From positions 1 through 64,000 of the forward strand of contig JANQON010000009.1 in assembly GCA_028289605.1 (NCBI GenBank): a stretch of 64,000 nt of DNA, written 5' to 3'. Positions 54,920-64,000 of the stretch are shown one piece after another. The stretch's first letter is position 1. The number at the start of each line of letters is the position of its first letter. The notes beneath the pieces are model-generated. The model was not told the DNA's origin, searched no databases, and saw nothing but the letters and a program-made list of their open reading frames with translations. Source of the stretch: Hyphococcus sp. (GTDB lineage Bacteria > Pseudomonadota > Alphaproteobacteria > Caulobacterales > Parvularculaceae). A program made the position numbers and the translations under genes.

Positions 54920-56074
54920 CTACGCCTTTACCCCCACAAACCGCGCCATCCGCTCCAGCTCCGCCTCCAGCTTCGCTCGCCGCGCGGTTGTTTCCTTCAC
55001 CTTCGGCTCCCACCACACATTCTCAAGCTTCAGCGTTCCCGCTTTGCGGTCGGCGCGGGCCTCGATGCGCCCGACGAAGCGATCGCCTTCCAGCAGCGGG
55101 TAGACATAATATCCATACTGACGTTTTGCGGCGGGCGTGAAGATTTCGATCCGGTAGTCAAAGCCGAAAAGCCGCGATAAACGGTTGCGGTCGCGAATCA
55201 CCGGGTCGAAGGGGTTGAGAATGCGCAGCCGGCTCGTGGGCGACGGGACGTCGGCGAGGCGGTCCTCGATATCCGCCGGCGCAAGCGCTTTCACGACGGA
55301 TTTGTCGGCGCATACGATTTCCACGTCTTGCAGTTTGCGGCGTCGTTTCTTCGACCACGCCTTGACTTCATCCAGGTCCGCCGCGTCCCAAAAGCGCTGG
55401 ATGTCGCCTTCCGTCCCGAAGCCGAGGCGCCGCAGCGCATTCTCGCAGAGCCAGTCGATCTGTCGTTCGTCGTCGACTTCTATTGCGAGAACATCTTCAG
55501 GGATCACCTTTTCGCGCAATTGGTACTGCTTGACGAAATTCGCGCGATGGCAGGTCGCCAGGACGCCGGCATACCAGTAATAGTCCAGCGCGCATTTGTG
55601 GGGCGGGCGCGCCCAGGCGTGTGCGGATTTTTTGGGCCCCGATTCGAACGCCTTGGTAGAGAGCGGGCCTTCTTCCGATATCCGGCGCAGCATGTCTTCG
55701 CACTCTTCGGGCGAGGACATGATGTCTCGCCATCCGTTCTTGTCGAGATGCTTTTTCATCCGGTCGAACTGGCGGCGCCAGTAGGGGAAGAATTCCATGG
55801 GCAGAACGGACGCGTCATGGGTGAAATGCTCGAAGGCGAACCGCTCCTTTACGAGCTTGTCCAGCATGCCCTCCCGGTAGCGCTGGCGGCGCGACCACAG
55901 GATGTGATCATGGGCGCGCGCCACCACGCGGATCGTATCGAGCTGAACGAAGCCGATCTTTGTAATCAGCGAGGTCAAATCATCGGGCCGCGCCGATCCC
56001 GTCGCCGGCGCTGCAAGACCTTGCGCATCCAGCCAAAGCCGGCGCGCGTCGCGATTTGAAATCCGAAGGGTCAT
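54920..56074 (-). CDS. Winged-helix DNA glycosylase-like protein (AlkZ/YcaQ family)
   Basis: About 384 residues starting MTLRISNRDARRLWLDAQGL. The family motifs IGFVQLDTIRVVARAHDHILWSRRQRYRE, WWRRQ-like WRRQFDRM and the C-terminal FDYRIEIFTPAAKRQYGYYVYPLLEGDRFVGRIEARADRK are present. AlkZ/YcaQ proteins unhook interstrand crosslinks and excise bulky lesions. The longer frame to 56107 is less likely because the ATG at 56074 gives the family start. It is 65 bases upstream of the lipoprotein gene. Confidence 0.85.
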   Translation of the reverse strand: MTLRISNRDARRLWLDAQGLAAPATGSARPDDLTSLITKIGFVQLDTIRVVARAHDHILWSRRQRYREGMLDKLVKERFAFEHFTHDASVLPMEFFPYWRRQFDRMKKHLDKNGWRDIMSSPEECEDMLRRISEEGPLSTKAFESGPKKSAHAWARPPHKCALDYYWYAGVLATCHRANFVKQYQLREKVIPEDVLAIEVDDERQIDWLCENALRRLGFGTEGDIQRFWDAADLDEVKAWSKKRRRKLQDVEIVCADKSVVKALAPADIEDRLADVPSPTSRLRILNPFDPVIRDRNRLSRLFGFDYRIEIFTPAAKRQYGYYVYPLLEGDRFVGRIEARADRKAGTLKLENVWWEPKVKETTARRAKLEAELERMARFVGVKA

Positions 56075-56160
56075 GGAGTTCGCGAACCTAACGCCCACCC
56101 CCGCCAACGCAACTGCGATTTTCTGTTCTCGCCGGCGCCGCGGCGGTCTAGCGTAGCCCC

Positions 56161-56583
56161 ATGAGCAAAGAGAATTTACAAGCGATGTTCGAGAAGATCA
56201 CGAACACCGGCTTTACAAAGTCCGCGGGCTTTTCAGTGCGTGATTTCGAGGAAGGCGCCGTCACGCTGGAGATGACGCCCAGCGACGAATTCAATCAGTT
56301 CATGGGCTACGTCCATGCGGGCGTTGTCACGGGACTGGCCGACCACGCGGCGGGCGCCGCCTATGCGTCGGCGCTGCCGGAAGGGCGCATCTGCCTGACC
56401 ATTGAACTTAAAATCAACTTCCTCAAACCGGCGCAAGGGGAAAAACTGGCGGCCGAAGCCAAAGTCATCTCGGCCGGCGGCACCGTAGGCGTCGTCAAAT
56501 CCGATGTCTATGGAGAGACCGGCGGAGAGCGTACCCATTGCGCCACCGCGATCGTGACATTACGTGCGGTTTCCGCTGGATAG
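56161..56583 (+). CDS. PaaI-type hotdog thioesterase
   Basis: 140 residues with the hotdog signature FNQFMGYVHAGVVTGLADHAAGAAYASALPEG, where HAG and the following Asp are the usual catalytic region. The core strands EMTPSDEF and IELKINFLKPA follow the PaaI/DUF4442-like pattern. It probably hydrolyses an acyl-CoA. It lies 21 bases upstream of the metallo-hydrolase gene. Confidence 0.85.
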   Translation: MSKENLQAMFEKITNTGFTKSAGFSVRDFEEGAVTLEMTPSDEFNQFMGYVHAGVVTGLADHAAGAAYASALPEGRICLTIELKINFLKPAQGEKLAAEAKVISAGGTVGVVKSDVYGETGGERTHCATAIVTLRAVSAG

Positions 56584-56604
56584 GTTCCCCGCTAGAAAAT
56601 CGTC

Positions 56605-57339
56605 ATGTCAGAATCAAACACCGCTCCCCCCTTTCAGGTTCAGGTCGTGCCGGTCACGCCGTTCCAACAGAACTGTTCCATCATCAAGGCGCCGTCGGGC
56701 AAAGCCGCGGTCATCGATCCCGGCGGCGAGCCCGAAAAGATCTTGAAGGCGGCGGAGGCGTTCGGCGCAACCATCGAACAGATCTGGCTGACCCATGGTC
56801 ATCTCGACCACGCCGGCGGCGCCGAAGCGGTCAAACGCAAAACCGGCGCGCCGATTATCGGTCCCCATGAAGAGGACACGTTCTGGCTCGACGAAATCGC
56901 CGACCACTGGGCGCGCTACGGTCACCCCGGCGCCGGCGAGGACTGTAAGCCGGATAAATGGCTTCACGACGGCGATACGCTGGAGCTTGACGGGATCAAA
57001 TTCGACGTCGTCTACACGCCGGGCCACACGCCGGGGCATGTGGTCATCTTTCACCGCGGGGCGCGGATTGCTTTTGTCGGCGACGTGATTTTCGCCGGCT
57101 CCATCGGGCGCACCGACTTTCCCCGCGGCGACCATCAGACGCTGATCAATTCCATCACCGGAAAGCTGTGGCCCCTCGGCAAAGACATGCAGTTCGTCCC
57201 GGGCCACGGTCCCGTTTCAACCTTCGGCCGCGAACGCCAGTCCAATCCCTTTGTGGGCGATAGCATCACCGGCTACGCCGGCGCGGAAAAACAGGCGCCC
57301 AACGAAATCGACCAGAAACTGTCGAAACGCTGGACGTAG
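56605..57339 (+). CDS. Metallo-beta-lactamase fold hydrolase (glyoxalase II-like)
   Basis: 244 residues. Zinc ligands are seen in IWLTHGHLDHAGGAEAVKRK (HxHxDH), in YTPGHTPGHVVIFH and in GDVIFAGSIGRTDFPRGD, with a last histidine in FVPGHGPVSTFGRE. The pattern matches YcbL/GloB-type thiolesterases acting on S-lactoylglutathione or similar thioesters. Position next to a thioesterase suggests joint expression. Confidence 0.87.
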   Translation: MSESNTAPPFQVQVVPVTPFQQNCSIIKAPSGKAAVIDPGGEPEKILKAAEAFGATIEQIWLTHGHLDHAGGAEAVKRKTGAPIIGPHEEDTFWLDEIADHWARYGHPGAGEDCKPDKWLHDGDTLELDGIKFDVVYTPGHTPGHVVIFHRGARIAFVGDVIFAGSIGRTDFPRGDHQTLINSITGKLWPLGKDMQFVPGHGPVSTFGRERQSNPFVGDSITGYAGAEKQAPNEIDQKLSKRWT

Positions 57340-57456
57340 TTTAGCGCCGCGAACCCTCCTCCCGTCTTTGCCGGCGAAAGCCGGCATCCAGGGATGTTGC
57401 GGGCGTCCCAAGAAAGTGTTCGTCGCCCAGAGAATCCGATCCACAATTCCCACTAA

Positions 57457-57568
57457 CCTCATCCTGAGGCGCTTTTGCAAAGCAAAAGCCTCGAAGGATG
57501 GCGGCAAACATCCGCGCCTGCGGCCATCCTTCGAGGCCAACGCTGCGCGTTGGCGCCTCAGGATGAGG
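57457..57568. repeat. Type A palindromic repeat pair with flanking type B-like halves
   Basis: Units 57457-57501 (CCTCATCCTGAGGCG to CCTCGAAGGATGG, inner CTTTTGCAAAGCAAAAG) and 57523-57568 (CCATCCTTCGAGGCC to GCCTCAGGATGAGG, inner CCAACGCTGCGCGTTGG). Diverged type B words (GCCGGCGAAAGCCGGCATCC at 57370-57389 and CCCCGGCTTTCGCCGGGGAT at 57640-57659) flank the pair. Together they fill 57340-57677; no gene is seen there. Confidence 0.8.
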
Positions 57569-57677
57569 ATCGCATGAATTGCAAGCCAGCCTCAGAGGCG
57601 ATCACCCGCTGATAGTCTGCACACAGACGCATCTCTGGACCCCGGCTTTCGCCGGGGATGCGGCCCTGAGACTTCGA

Positions 57678-58190
57678 CTACTCGCTTCGCGCGACCGGGA
57701 TCACAAGTTTCCGAAAATGAATCTCATCGCCAAAGGCGGAATTGTCGTCATTTGCCGCGTTGGCGGCGGCGCGAAATTCAACAATGTCGTCCTCGTCGCC
57801 CGCGCGCCACTGAAACCTCCACGTCGCAACATCGGCGGCGGCAGGCGTCAGCGACCGGATCGCGGCGCCGTTGCTCTCCAGACTTGTATCGGACGATTCA
57901 AAAACCCCTGACGTCGCCGTCAGCAAGAATCCTGCAGTTCCCTCAGACGGCGTCGCAAAACGCAGGACGACTTCGTAAACATGGCCCGGCGAAGCGTATT
58001 CGGGCAGGCCCGACATAACCAGCGCCTGCGAGCGCCCGACAGGCTCGTGGTCGAAATGGCAGGAGGCGCAGGAATGCACCGTATCCGGATCGGCGGAAAT
58101 CCACGGAGCGCCGTCGGGGTTCGCGGCCGCCATACCCGGCGCCAGGAAGGCGGCGACGCTAAGCCCCGCCAAGGGTCCAAACCGCCTCAT
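57678..58190 (-). CDS. Exported single CxxCH (c-type haem motif) protein
   Basis: 170 residues. A signal peptide (about residues 1-23, LAGLSVAAFLAPGMAAA) precedes VHSCASCHFDHEPVGRSQALV, a CxxCH haem-attachment motif with a further histidine three residues on. The rest is beta-rich and resembles a reelin-type or choice-of-anchor domain (GHVYEVVLRFATPSEGTAGF, WRFQWRAGDEDDIVEF). It may be a periplasmic mono-haem protein. It starts 9 bases after the stop of the beta-propeller gene and is probably cotranscribed. Confidence 0.75.
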   Translation of the reverse strand: MRRFGPLAGLSVAAFLAPGMAAANPDGAPWISADPDTVHSCASCHFDHEPVGRSQALVMSGLPEYASPGHVYEVVLRFATPSEGTAGFLLTATSGVFESSDTSLESNGAAIRSLTPAAADVATWRFQWRAGDEDDIVEFRAAANAANDDNSAFGDEIHFRKLVIPVARSE

Positions 58191-58199
58191 CCGCGTTCC

Positions 58200-59204
58200 C
58201 TAGTCCGCGGGCTGCGGCTCGACAATGGCGCGGCCGACATAGTTGGTGTCGGTTCCGAACCAGACGGCGCCGGAGGGCTCGTGATAATGCATGTGCCGGA
58301 TCGTGCCGCCGCCGGAGGGCACTTCCGTTGCGCTGAAGAATTCTTCTGTCTCCGGATCAAATCCCAGGAACACATTCGGTTCAAGCCCTGACGCAACCAT
58401 CCAGACGCGGCCTTTGCTGTCCGACGCCATGCCGTAGGGCCGCGAAGCCCGTTCGCCGGGCAACGCCCATTCTTTAAACCGTTCGCGTTTCGGATCGTAC
58501 CGCCCGAGCATGCCGTCGGCATAATCGACATACCAGACGCTTCCGTCGGCGAGCACCTCAAGACGACGCGGGCGCGCTGTATCGCGCGGCAGGTCGATTT
58601 CCTTCAGCTCCATTGTATCCGGCGAAACATGGGCGAGCTTGGCGGTTCCAAACAACGCCACCCATATCGATCCGTCCGGCGCCAGCTTGACGCCATAGGG
58701 CCGCGACCGCTCGGTCTGCGATGGAATGAGATCAACGCTGCGGCTCTCGATATTCAGCCTGCCGATCATATTGGCGCCCTGCAGCGTAAACCAGATGTTG
58801 TCTTCGCTTGCATCGAAAATCAGCGTATGAGGATCGCGCGCCGCCGGATCCGGCATCGGGATTTCTTCGGTCGCTTTCGTGGTCGGATCATATCGGCCGA
58901 TCAACGCGGTCTTGTTGCCCGCATACCAGACGACGCCGTCCGATCCGACAATCAGGTTGTGCGGCCCCGATCCCTCTTTGAGGTCGACCTTGTGAATGTC
59001 GCCGGTCTCGGCGTTGAGATGCGCGAGGTAGCCCGTGCGCTGCCCCACGAACCAAATAGAGTCCTCGTCGTGCGCAAAAGGATCGCGCGGGCGCGAGTTC
59101 TCATACGGCACTTTCCATTCTCGAATATCGACGGTTTCGCTTGCATCCGCGCTCGCCGGCGTCATGAAAACCGCCGCCGCCGCTGCGCCCAGTATCCTGA
59201 ACAT
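58200..59204 (-). CDS. Vgb/streptogramin-lyase-like secreted beta-propeller
   Basis: 334 residues with an N-terminal signal peptide (MFRILGAAAAAVFMTPASA). Repeated blades of the type DSIWFVGQRTGYLAHLNAET, GVVWYAGNKTALIGRYDPTT and DGSIWVALFGTAKLAHVSPD give a seven-bladed virginiamycin B lyase-like propeller. Such names reflect fold only; substrate unknown. A TTGGAGG ribosome-binding site precedes the ATG at 59204. Operon with the CxxCH protein. Confidence 0.8.
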   Translation of the reverse strand: MFRILGAAAAAVFMTPASADASETVDIREWKVPYENSRPRDPFAHDEDSIWFVGQRTGYLAHLNAETGDIHKVDLKEGSGPHNLIVGSDGVVWYAGNKTALIGRYDPTTKATEEIPMPDPAARDPHTLIFDASEDNIWFTLQGANMIGRLNIESRSVDLIPSQTERSRPYGVKLAPDGSIWVALFGTAKLAHVSPDTMELKEIDLPRDTARPRRLEVLADGSVWYVDYADGMLGRYDPKRERFKEWALPGERASRPYGMASDSKGRVWMVASGLEPNVFLGFDPETEEFFSATEVPSGGGTIRHMHYHEPSGAVWFGTDTNYVGRAIVEPQPAD

Positions 59205-59303
59205 ATCGCCTCCAACCAGTCCCTGACGGCAGGGATAGCACGACTGCGCTGACCGGCCCAACGCCGAGGTCCGGCGGCGGCGCTGCTGACTGATGAACAA
59301 ACG

Positions 59304-59726
59304 TTAATTCGCGACCATGCGAAGGCGGCTGAAATGTTCGTCCCAGCCCTTGTCGTGGTTGGCCGCCATGCCGAAGGCGTCTTCCTCGACTTTTTCCCAG
59401 CCTTTGTGAACGAGAGTCACAATGGTCCCGCCGCTCACCGCTTCCAGTGTCCAGGTGCAGGTTGTCTCAACGCCTTTCAGCCATTCATGGGTGAAGGTGT
59501 GAACCAGCCGTTCGGGCGCCTTCATTTCCAGCACTTTTCCCCAACACAGCCTGTCGCCCTCCTTGCCGTGCGAATTGGTTTCCAGAAGATAGTCGCCGCC
59601 TTCGCGCAAATCGGCGCCGCCCTTATGGAACCACAGGGCGAGCTGATCCGCCTTCGTCAAAAACTTCCAAACATGATCAGGCGGCGCCTTGATGAAGACG
59701 GTTTTGACGATCTTGATGTCGGTCAT
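59304..59726 (-). CDS. SRPBCC/AHSA1 domain protein
   Basis: 140 residues of the AHSA1-like START superfamily: VKTVFIKAPPDHVWKFLTKADQLALWFHKGGADLREGGDYLLE, ending in GWEKVEEDAFGMAANHDKGWDEHFSRL. Such proteins are regularly paired with ArsR repressors. Its start overlaps the ArsR stop codon (ATGA). Ligand unknown. Confidence 0.85.
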   Translation of the reverse strand: MTDIKIVKTVFIKAPPDHVWKFLTKADQLALWFHKGGADLREGGDYLLETNSHGKEGDRLCWGKVLEMKAPERLVHTFTHEWLKGVETTCTWTLEAVSGGTIVTLVHKGWEKVEEDAFGMAANHDKGWDEHFSRLRMVAN

Positions 59727-60052
59727 TGGTTTTCCTTTGCTTCCGCTGCTTCTTTCAGTCTGGCGAGGTTGTCGTCCCAGAAACGATCGAACAGCGAGAG
59801 CCAGTCGGCCGCCGTTTTCAGCGCTGCCGGCTCCAGCCTGTTGATCCGCTCACGTCCCTTTTGCTGCACCGTGACGACGCCGCCTTCTTTCAAGACGGCG
59901 AGATGCTTGGCCACCGCCGGCCGGGTCATGTCAAAGGCGCCGGCGATCTCGCCGATCGACTTATCGCCGCCAGCCAGCATTTCGATGATGGCGCGCCGCG
60001 TCGGGTCCGAGAGCGCGCGAAAAACCGGCTGGCCCATTTCGCTGTTCAACAT
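59723..60052 (-). CDS. ArsR family transcriptional repressor
   Basis: 109 residues with a winged helix: PVFRALSDPTRRAIIEMLAGGDKSIGEIAGAFDMTRPAVAKHLAVLKEGGVV and the QQKGRERINRLEPAAL tail. It lacks the usual cysteine metal site, as in the SdpR-like subgroup that pairs with SRPBCC proteins. It heads the two-gene operon and probably represses it through twin AAACCTTTTGGTTT sites. Confidence 0.88.
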   Translation of the reverse strand: MLNSEMGQPVFRALSDPTRRAIIEMLAGGDKSIGEIAGAFDMTRPAVAKHLAVLKEGGVVTVQQKGRERINRLEPAALKTAADWLSLFDRFWDDNLARLKEAAEAKENQ

Positions 60053-60058
60053 AATATG

Positions 60059-60104
60059 AAACCTTTTGGTTTTTCTTTTATAAAACCTTTTGGTTTCATG
60101 TCAA
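60059..60104 (-). promoter_or_regulatory. Promoter with twin AAACCTTTTGGTTT operators for the ArsR-SRPBCC pair
   Basis: The 14-base word AAACCTTTTGGTTT (inverted arms AAACC/GGTTT) occurs at 60059-60072 and 60083-60096. On the minus strand TTGACA (60104-60099), a 16-base spacer and TATAAA (60082-60077) form a promoter; one operator lies in the spacer and the other over the transcription start. Confidence 0.65.
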
Positions 60105-60231
60105 CAGGCGCAATTATGGGCTTTTCCTTTTGCGGCGCTTCGCCTAAGACACCGCTTTAACCGACAATTGATTCCATTCCGCCCGATCGGCCCGCAAGGT
60201 CCGCCTTCGGCGCGGCTGCGCGCGAGTACCC

Positions 60232-63200
60232 ATGCCGAAACGTACAGATTTATCGTCAATCCTGATTATCGGCGCCGGCCCCATTATCATCGGCCAGGCG
60301 TGCGAGTTCGACTATTCCGGCGTCCAGGCGGTCAAAGCCCTGAAGGAAGAAGGCTTTCGGGTCATTCTCGTCAATTCGAACCCCGCCACCATCATGACCG
60401 ACCCGGAACTGGCGGACGCGACTTACATCGAACCGATCACGCCCGATTTCGTCGAAAAAATTATCGCCAAAGAGAAACCCGACGCGATCCTGCCGACCAT
60501 GGGCGGCCAGACGGCGCTGAATTGCGCGCTCGCGCTGGAAAAAGACGGGGTCCTGGCCAAATACGGCGTGGAAATGATCGGCGCTCGAAGCGATGTCATC
60601 GAAAAAGCGGAAGACCGCGAGAAGTTTCGCACCGCGATGACCAAGATCGGCCTTGAAAATCCGCGCTCGGCCATCGCCGCCGCGCCGGCCATTACCGACG
60701 ACAACGGGAAAATCGTCGGCTATGACCGCGCGGCCGGGGTCTCCGACGCCATGCAGCTGATCGACGAAATCGGCTTGCCCGCCATTATCCGCCCCGCCTT
60801 CACGCTCGGCGGCACCGGCGGCGGCGTCGCCTACAACCGCGAAGAGTTCGAACATTTCATCCGTACCGGAATAGATGCGTCGCCTGTGGGCCAGGTCCTG
60901 GTCGATGAAAGCCTGCTGGGATGGAAAGAGTTTGAGATGGAAGTCGTCCGCGACAAAGCGGACAACTGCATTATCGTGTGTTCCATTGAGAACCTCGACC
61001 CAATGGGCGTTCATACCGGAGACTCCATAACGGTCGCCCCTGCGCTGACGCTGACGGACAAAGAGTTTCAGCGCATGCGCAACGCCTCGATCGCCGTCAT
61101 GCGCGAAATCGGCGTCGAAACCGGAGGCTCCAACGTTCAGTTCGCCGTTAATCCGGAAGACGGCCGGCTCGTCGTCATCGAAATGAATCCGCGCGTGTCG
61201 CGCTCGTCCGCGCTGGCGTCCAAGGCGACTGGATTTCCGATTGCCCGGATCGCCGCCAAACTCGCCGTCGGATACACGCTGGACGAACTCGACAACGACA
61301 TCACCGGCGCAACGCCGGCGTCGTTCGAGCCGACGATCGATTATGTCGTGACGAAGATTCCGCGCTTCGCTTTCGAGAAATTCCCCGGCGCCGAGCCAAT
61401 GTTGTCGACCGCGATGAAGTCGGTCGGTGAAGCGATGGCGATTGGCCGGACATTCGCGGAATCGCTGCAAAAAGCGCTGCGTTCTCTCGAAACGGGCCTG
61501 CATGGGCTGGACCCCATCGACGTGCCCGGCCTCGGCGAAGGAGACGACGCCAACGCGTTCCGCGCCGCGCTCGCCGTGGCGACGCCCGACCGCCTGCGCG
61601 TGACGGCGCAGGCCATTCGTCACGGCTTGCCGATCGAGCAGGTGCGATCGATTACGCAATACGACCCATGGTTCCTCGACCGAATTGAAGAAATCATCGT
61701 CGCTGAAAAGAAGGTGGCCCGCGACGGCGTACCGTCTGACCCGGAACGCCTTCGCGCGTTAAAGGCTATGGGCTTCTCCGACAAGCGCCTTGCGGATCTC
61801 AGCGGCGGCACGGAAGCGGAACTGCGCGCCTTTCGGCGGGAACGCGGCGTCACGCCGGTTTACAAACGCGTTGACACCTGCGCCGCGGAATTCGCGGCCA
61901 AGACGCCCTATATGTATTCCGCATACGAACCGGGCGGCGATGCGGCGTGCGAGGCGCGCGCCTCGGCGCGCAAGAAAGTCATTATTCTCGGCGGCGGTCC
62001 CAATCGCATCGGACAGGGGATCGAGTTCGACTATTGCTGCTGTCACGCAGCGTTTGCCCTTGCTGATATCGACGTTGAGTCGATCATGGTGAACTGCAAT
62101 CCTGAGACGGTTTCCACCGACTATGACACGTCGGATCGGTTGTATTTCGAACCGCTCACGGCGGAAGACGTCCTGTCGATCGTCGACGCGGAGCGCGCCT
62201 CCGGCGAACTTCTGGGCGTTATCGTCCAGTATGGCGGACAAACGCCGCTCAAGCTCGCAGCCGTCCTTGACGCGGAAGGCGTGCCGATACTGGGCACGCC
62301 TTATGACGCCATCGATCTCGCAGAAGACCGCGAACGATTTCAAAAACTCGTACAGGAGCTCGGCCTCCGGCAGCCGAAAAACGCAACGGCGCCGTCTTTG
62401 GAAGCCGCCGCCGAGATCGCCCAGGAGGTCGGGTATCCCCTCGTCACCCGCCCCTCCTACGTGCTCGGCGGGCGCGCCATGGAAATCGTGCGCGATCAGG
62501 CCGCGCTGAACCACTATCTGGCAACGGCCCAGATCGAGATCAGCGAAGACGAGCCCCTGCTCCTCGATCAGTATCTGCAGAACGCGGTCGAGGTGGATGT
62601 GGACGCCGTCTGCGATGGTGAGACCGTTTATATCGCCGGCGTCATGGAACATATCGAGGAAGCGGGCATTCACTCAGGAGACAGCGCCTGCTCCCTGCCG
62701 CCCTACACCCTGTCGGACGATATCGTCGTGCAACTTAAAGAACAGACGGTTAAGCTCGCGCACGCCCTCGGCGTCGTCGGCCTGATGAATGTTCAGTATG
62801 CGATCAGAGGCGAGGAAATCTTCATTCTGGAAGTCAACCCGCGCGCCTCGCGCACGGTTCCGTTCGTCGCCAAATCAACGGGACTGCCCGTCGCCAGATT
62901 CGCCGCCAAAGTGATGGCGGGGAAAAAGATCGCAGGCATGGCGCTGCCGACGATCGATCCGGGCCACATGTCGGTAAAGGAAGTCGTCTTTCCGTTTTCG
63001 CGGTTTCCCGGCGTCGACACTGTGCTGGGACCGGAAATGCGCTCAACGGGCGAAGTCATGGGTATTGACCACGGCTTTGCAAAATCGCGCGCCAAGAGCC
63101 TGATCGCCGCCGGCGCTCCCATGCCGCTTGAGGGGCGCGTATTCGTCTCGCTCAAGGATTCTGACAAGGAAGGAATGCTTCTTTCCGCATCGAAACTTTT

Positions 63201-63528
63201 GAAGATGGGCTTTTCAATCGTCGCAACGCGCGGCACCGCCAATTTCTTCAAATCACAAGGCCTGGAAGTTGAAACCATCAACAAAGTCTTGGAAGGGCGC
63301 CCGCATATCGTCGACTCGCTGAAGAACGGCGAAGTGCAACTCGTCTTCAACACGACCGAAGGCGCCCAGGCGGTGAAGGATTCGCGCTCCATCCGGATCA
63401 CGTCGCTCGCCCAGAAGATTCCGTGCGTCACCACCGCCGCCGGCGCCCGCGCCGCCGTACGGGCGATCGAGGCGCTGCGCGACAGCGGCGTCGACGTCGC
63501 GTCGCTGCAGTCCTACTTTTCGCGATAA
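60232..63528 (+). CDS. carB: Carbamoyl-phosphate synthase large subunit
   Basis: 1098 residues with the duplicated ATP-grasp architecture. First half: [41 protein letters not shown]. Second half: [22 protein letters not shown] and [22 protein letters not shown]-terminal MGS-like regulatory domain ([50 protein letters not shown]) completes it. It makes carbamoyl phosphate from bicarbonate, ATP and ammonia. Followed 265 bases later by greA. Confidence 0.97.
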   Translation: MPKRTDLSSILIIGAGPIIIGQACEFDYSGVQAVKALKEEGFRVILVNSNPATIMTDPELADATYIEPITPDFVEKIIAKEKPDAILPTMGGQTALNCALALEKDGVLAKYGVEMIGARSDVIEKAEDREKFRTAMTKIGLENPRSAIAAAPAITDDNGKIVGYDRAAGVSDAMQLIDEIGLPAIIRPAFTLGGTGGGVAYNREEFEHFIRTGIDASPVGQVLVDESLLGWKEFEMEVVRDKADNCIIVCSIENLDPMGVHTGDSITVAPALTLTDKEFQRMRNASIAVMREIGVETGGSNVQFAVNPEDGRLVVIEMNPRVSRSSALASKATGFPIARIAAKLAVGYTLDELDNDITGATPASFEPTIDYVVTKIPRFAFEKFPGAEPMLSTAMKSVGEAMAIGRTFAESLQKALRSLETGLHGLDPIDVPGLGEGDDANAFRAALAVATPDRLRVTAQAIRHGLPIEQVRSITQYDPWFLDRIEEIIVAEKKVARDGVPSDPERLRALKAMGFSDKRLADLSGGTEAELRAFRRERGVTPVYKRVDTCAAEFAAKTPYMYSAYEPGGDAACEARASARKKVIILGGGPNRIGQGIEFDYCCCHAAFALADIDVESIMVNCNPETVSTDYDTSDRLYFEPLTAEDVLSIVDAERASGELLGVIVQYGGQTPLKLAAVLDAEGVPILGTPYDAIDLAEDRERFQKLVQELGLRQPKNATAPSLEAAAEIAQEVGYPLVTRPSYVLGGRAMEIVRDQAALNHYLATAQIEISEDEPLLLDQYLQNAVEVDVDAVCDGETVYIAGVMEHIEEAGIHSGDSACSLPPYTLSDDIVVQLKEQTVKLAHALGVVGLMNVQYAIRGEEIFILEVNPRASRTVPFVAKSTGLPVARFAAKVMAGKKIAGMALPTIDPGHMSVKEVVFPFSRFPGVDTVLGPEMRSTGEVMGIDHGFAKSRAKSLIAAGAPMPLEGRVFVSLKDSDKEGMLLSASKLLKMGFSIVATRGTANFFKSQGLEVETINKVLEGRPHIVDSLKNGEVQLVFNTTEGAQAVKDSRSIRITSLAQKIPCVTTAAGARAAVRAIEALRDSGVDVASLQSYFSR

Positions 63529-63793
63529 AGCGCCTTCCTGGCGCGCCGGAGGACCGGATGCGCATCTGGTGAGCGGCCCTTCACAATCCTGCTGTAAGGC
63601 GCTGATTTGTATCTGTTTTCAGGTATCCTGACGCGCATTTTAGTAGAATTCTTGTTGAAAAACGCCGGGGCGGGGTCTATATCCCCGCTCCTGCCCGATG
63701 CGACGGCCGCGGCGATTTCGTCCCGGCCGCGCTCTTTTTTTGCTCTGCGGTCACGGCGGAGTGCGGGCGGACCTAGGAGAGAAAGGCTCGAGG

Positions 63794-64000
63794 ATGGACA
63801 AGGTCCCGATGACGATGGATGGCTTCCAGCAATTGGAGGCGGACCTGAAGAAATTGAAGAACGAAGAACGCCCGGCGGTGATCCAGGCGATCGCGGAAGC
63901 GCGCGCTCATGGCGACCTTTCGGAGAATGCCGAATACCACGCCGCCAAGGAACGCCAAGGCTGGATCGAAAGTCAGATTCTTGAACTGGAAGATAAAGTC
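63794..64000 (+). CDS. greA: Transcription elongation factor GreA (cut by window end)
   Basis: The first 69 residues are present; the rest lies outside the window. [20 protein letters not shown], then [35 protein letters not shown] is the GreA N-terminal coiled coil with the conserved acidic tip DLSENAEY. GreA rescues backtracked RNA polymerase. A GAGG ribosome-binding site precedes the ATG. The gap 63529-63793 contains two hairpin-forming stretches (GCGGGG...CCCCGC and CGGCCG...CGGCCG followed by seven T near 63736-63742), possibly the carB terminator. Confidence 0.9.
   Translation, partial: MDKVPMTMDGFQQLEADLKKLKNEERPAVIQAIAEARAHGDLSENAEYHAAKERQGWIESQILELEDKV

Noticed and set aside
60256-61659. 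A 467-codon open frame opposite carB
   Set aside because: Arg/Asp/His-rich antisense shadow of carB with no motif.

Overview
This 64 kb window is a stretch of an alphaproteobacterial chromosome. It is GC-rich and has the lineage's characteristic gene order: ispDF-dusB-ntrY-ntrX-trkA-trkH-dat-hfq-hflX, rpoD-dnaG, and GatB/YqeY-like next to carA. A Parvularculales/Hyphomonadales-like organism is my guess, from gene content only. I saw no rRNA, tRNA, CRISPR array, phage or transposase gene.

Layout. 1-5.6 kb holds membrane proteins and a GbsR-regulated cluster (GbsR, DUF4166, SDR39U1-type epimerase, DCC thiol-disulfide protein). 5.8-8.8 kb holds sulfate activation, with a CysD carrying an extra N-terminal helix-turn-helix-like segment followed by CysNC. 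9.1-11.1 kb holds a DUF2256 remnant, a TraB/GumN protein and a three-gene XRE/membrane operon. 11.1-22.4 kb holds the conserved block (IMPase, hflX, hfq, dat, trkH, trkA, ntrX, ntrY, dusB); ntrB and ntrC, expected between dusB and ntrY, are absent. 22.6-30.4 kb holds ispDF, cinA, ratA, GST, lipA, an exported bactofilin-like membrane protein and ald. 30.7-38.1 kb holds mostly envelope and secreted enzymes (PepSY, DUF885, M48 protease, alpha/beta hydrolase, PQQ-type sugar dehydrogenase). 38.3-41.2 kb is an accessory stretch: an AT-rich lipoprotein gene and a RES/Xre toxin-antitoxin pair. 41.6-52.7 kb holds rpoD, dnaG, a TIR-TM-TPR protein, typA, a YqeY-like gene and carA. 52.7-64 kb holds an unknown lipoprotein with a CxxC thioredoxin-like segment, a DNA glycosylase-like protein, small enzymes, a secreted beta-propeller pair, an ArsR/SRPBCC pair, carB and the start of greA.

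The non-coding space is occupied by at least four families of short palindromic repeats, usually as head-to-head pairs between genes. The most striking observation is one copy of the commonest family (CATCCTTCGAG...CTCAGGATGA) sitting in frame inside typA. It adds about 34 residues to the GTPase domain between the switch I region and the DTPG motif. Several small regulators (GbsR, XRE, RES/Xre, ArsR) have clear inverted-repeat operators overlapping recognisable promoters, and the GbsR transcript looks leaderless.
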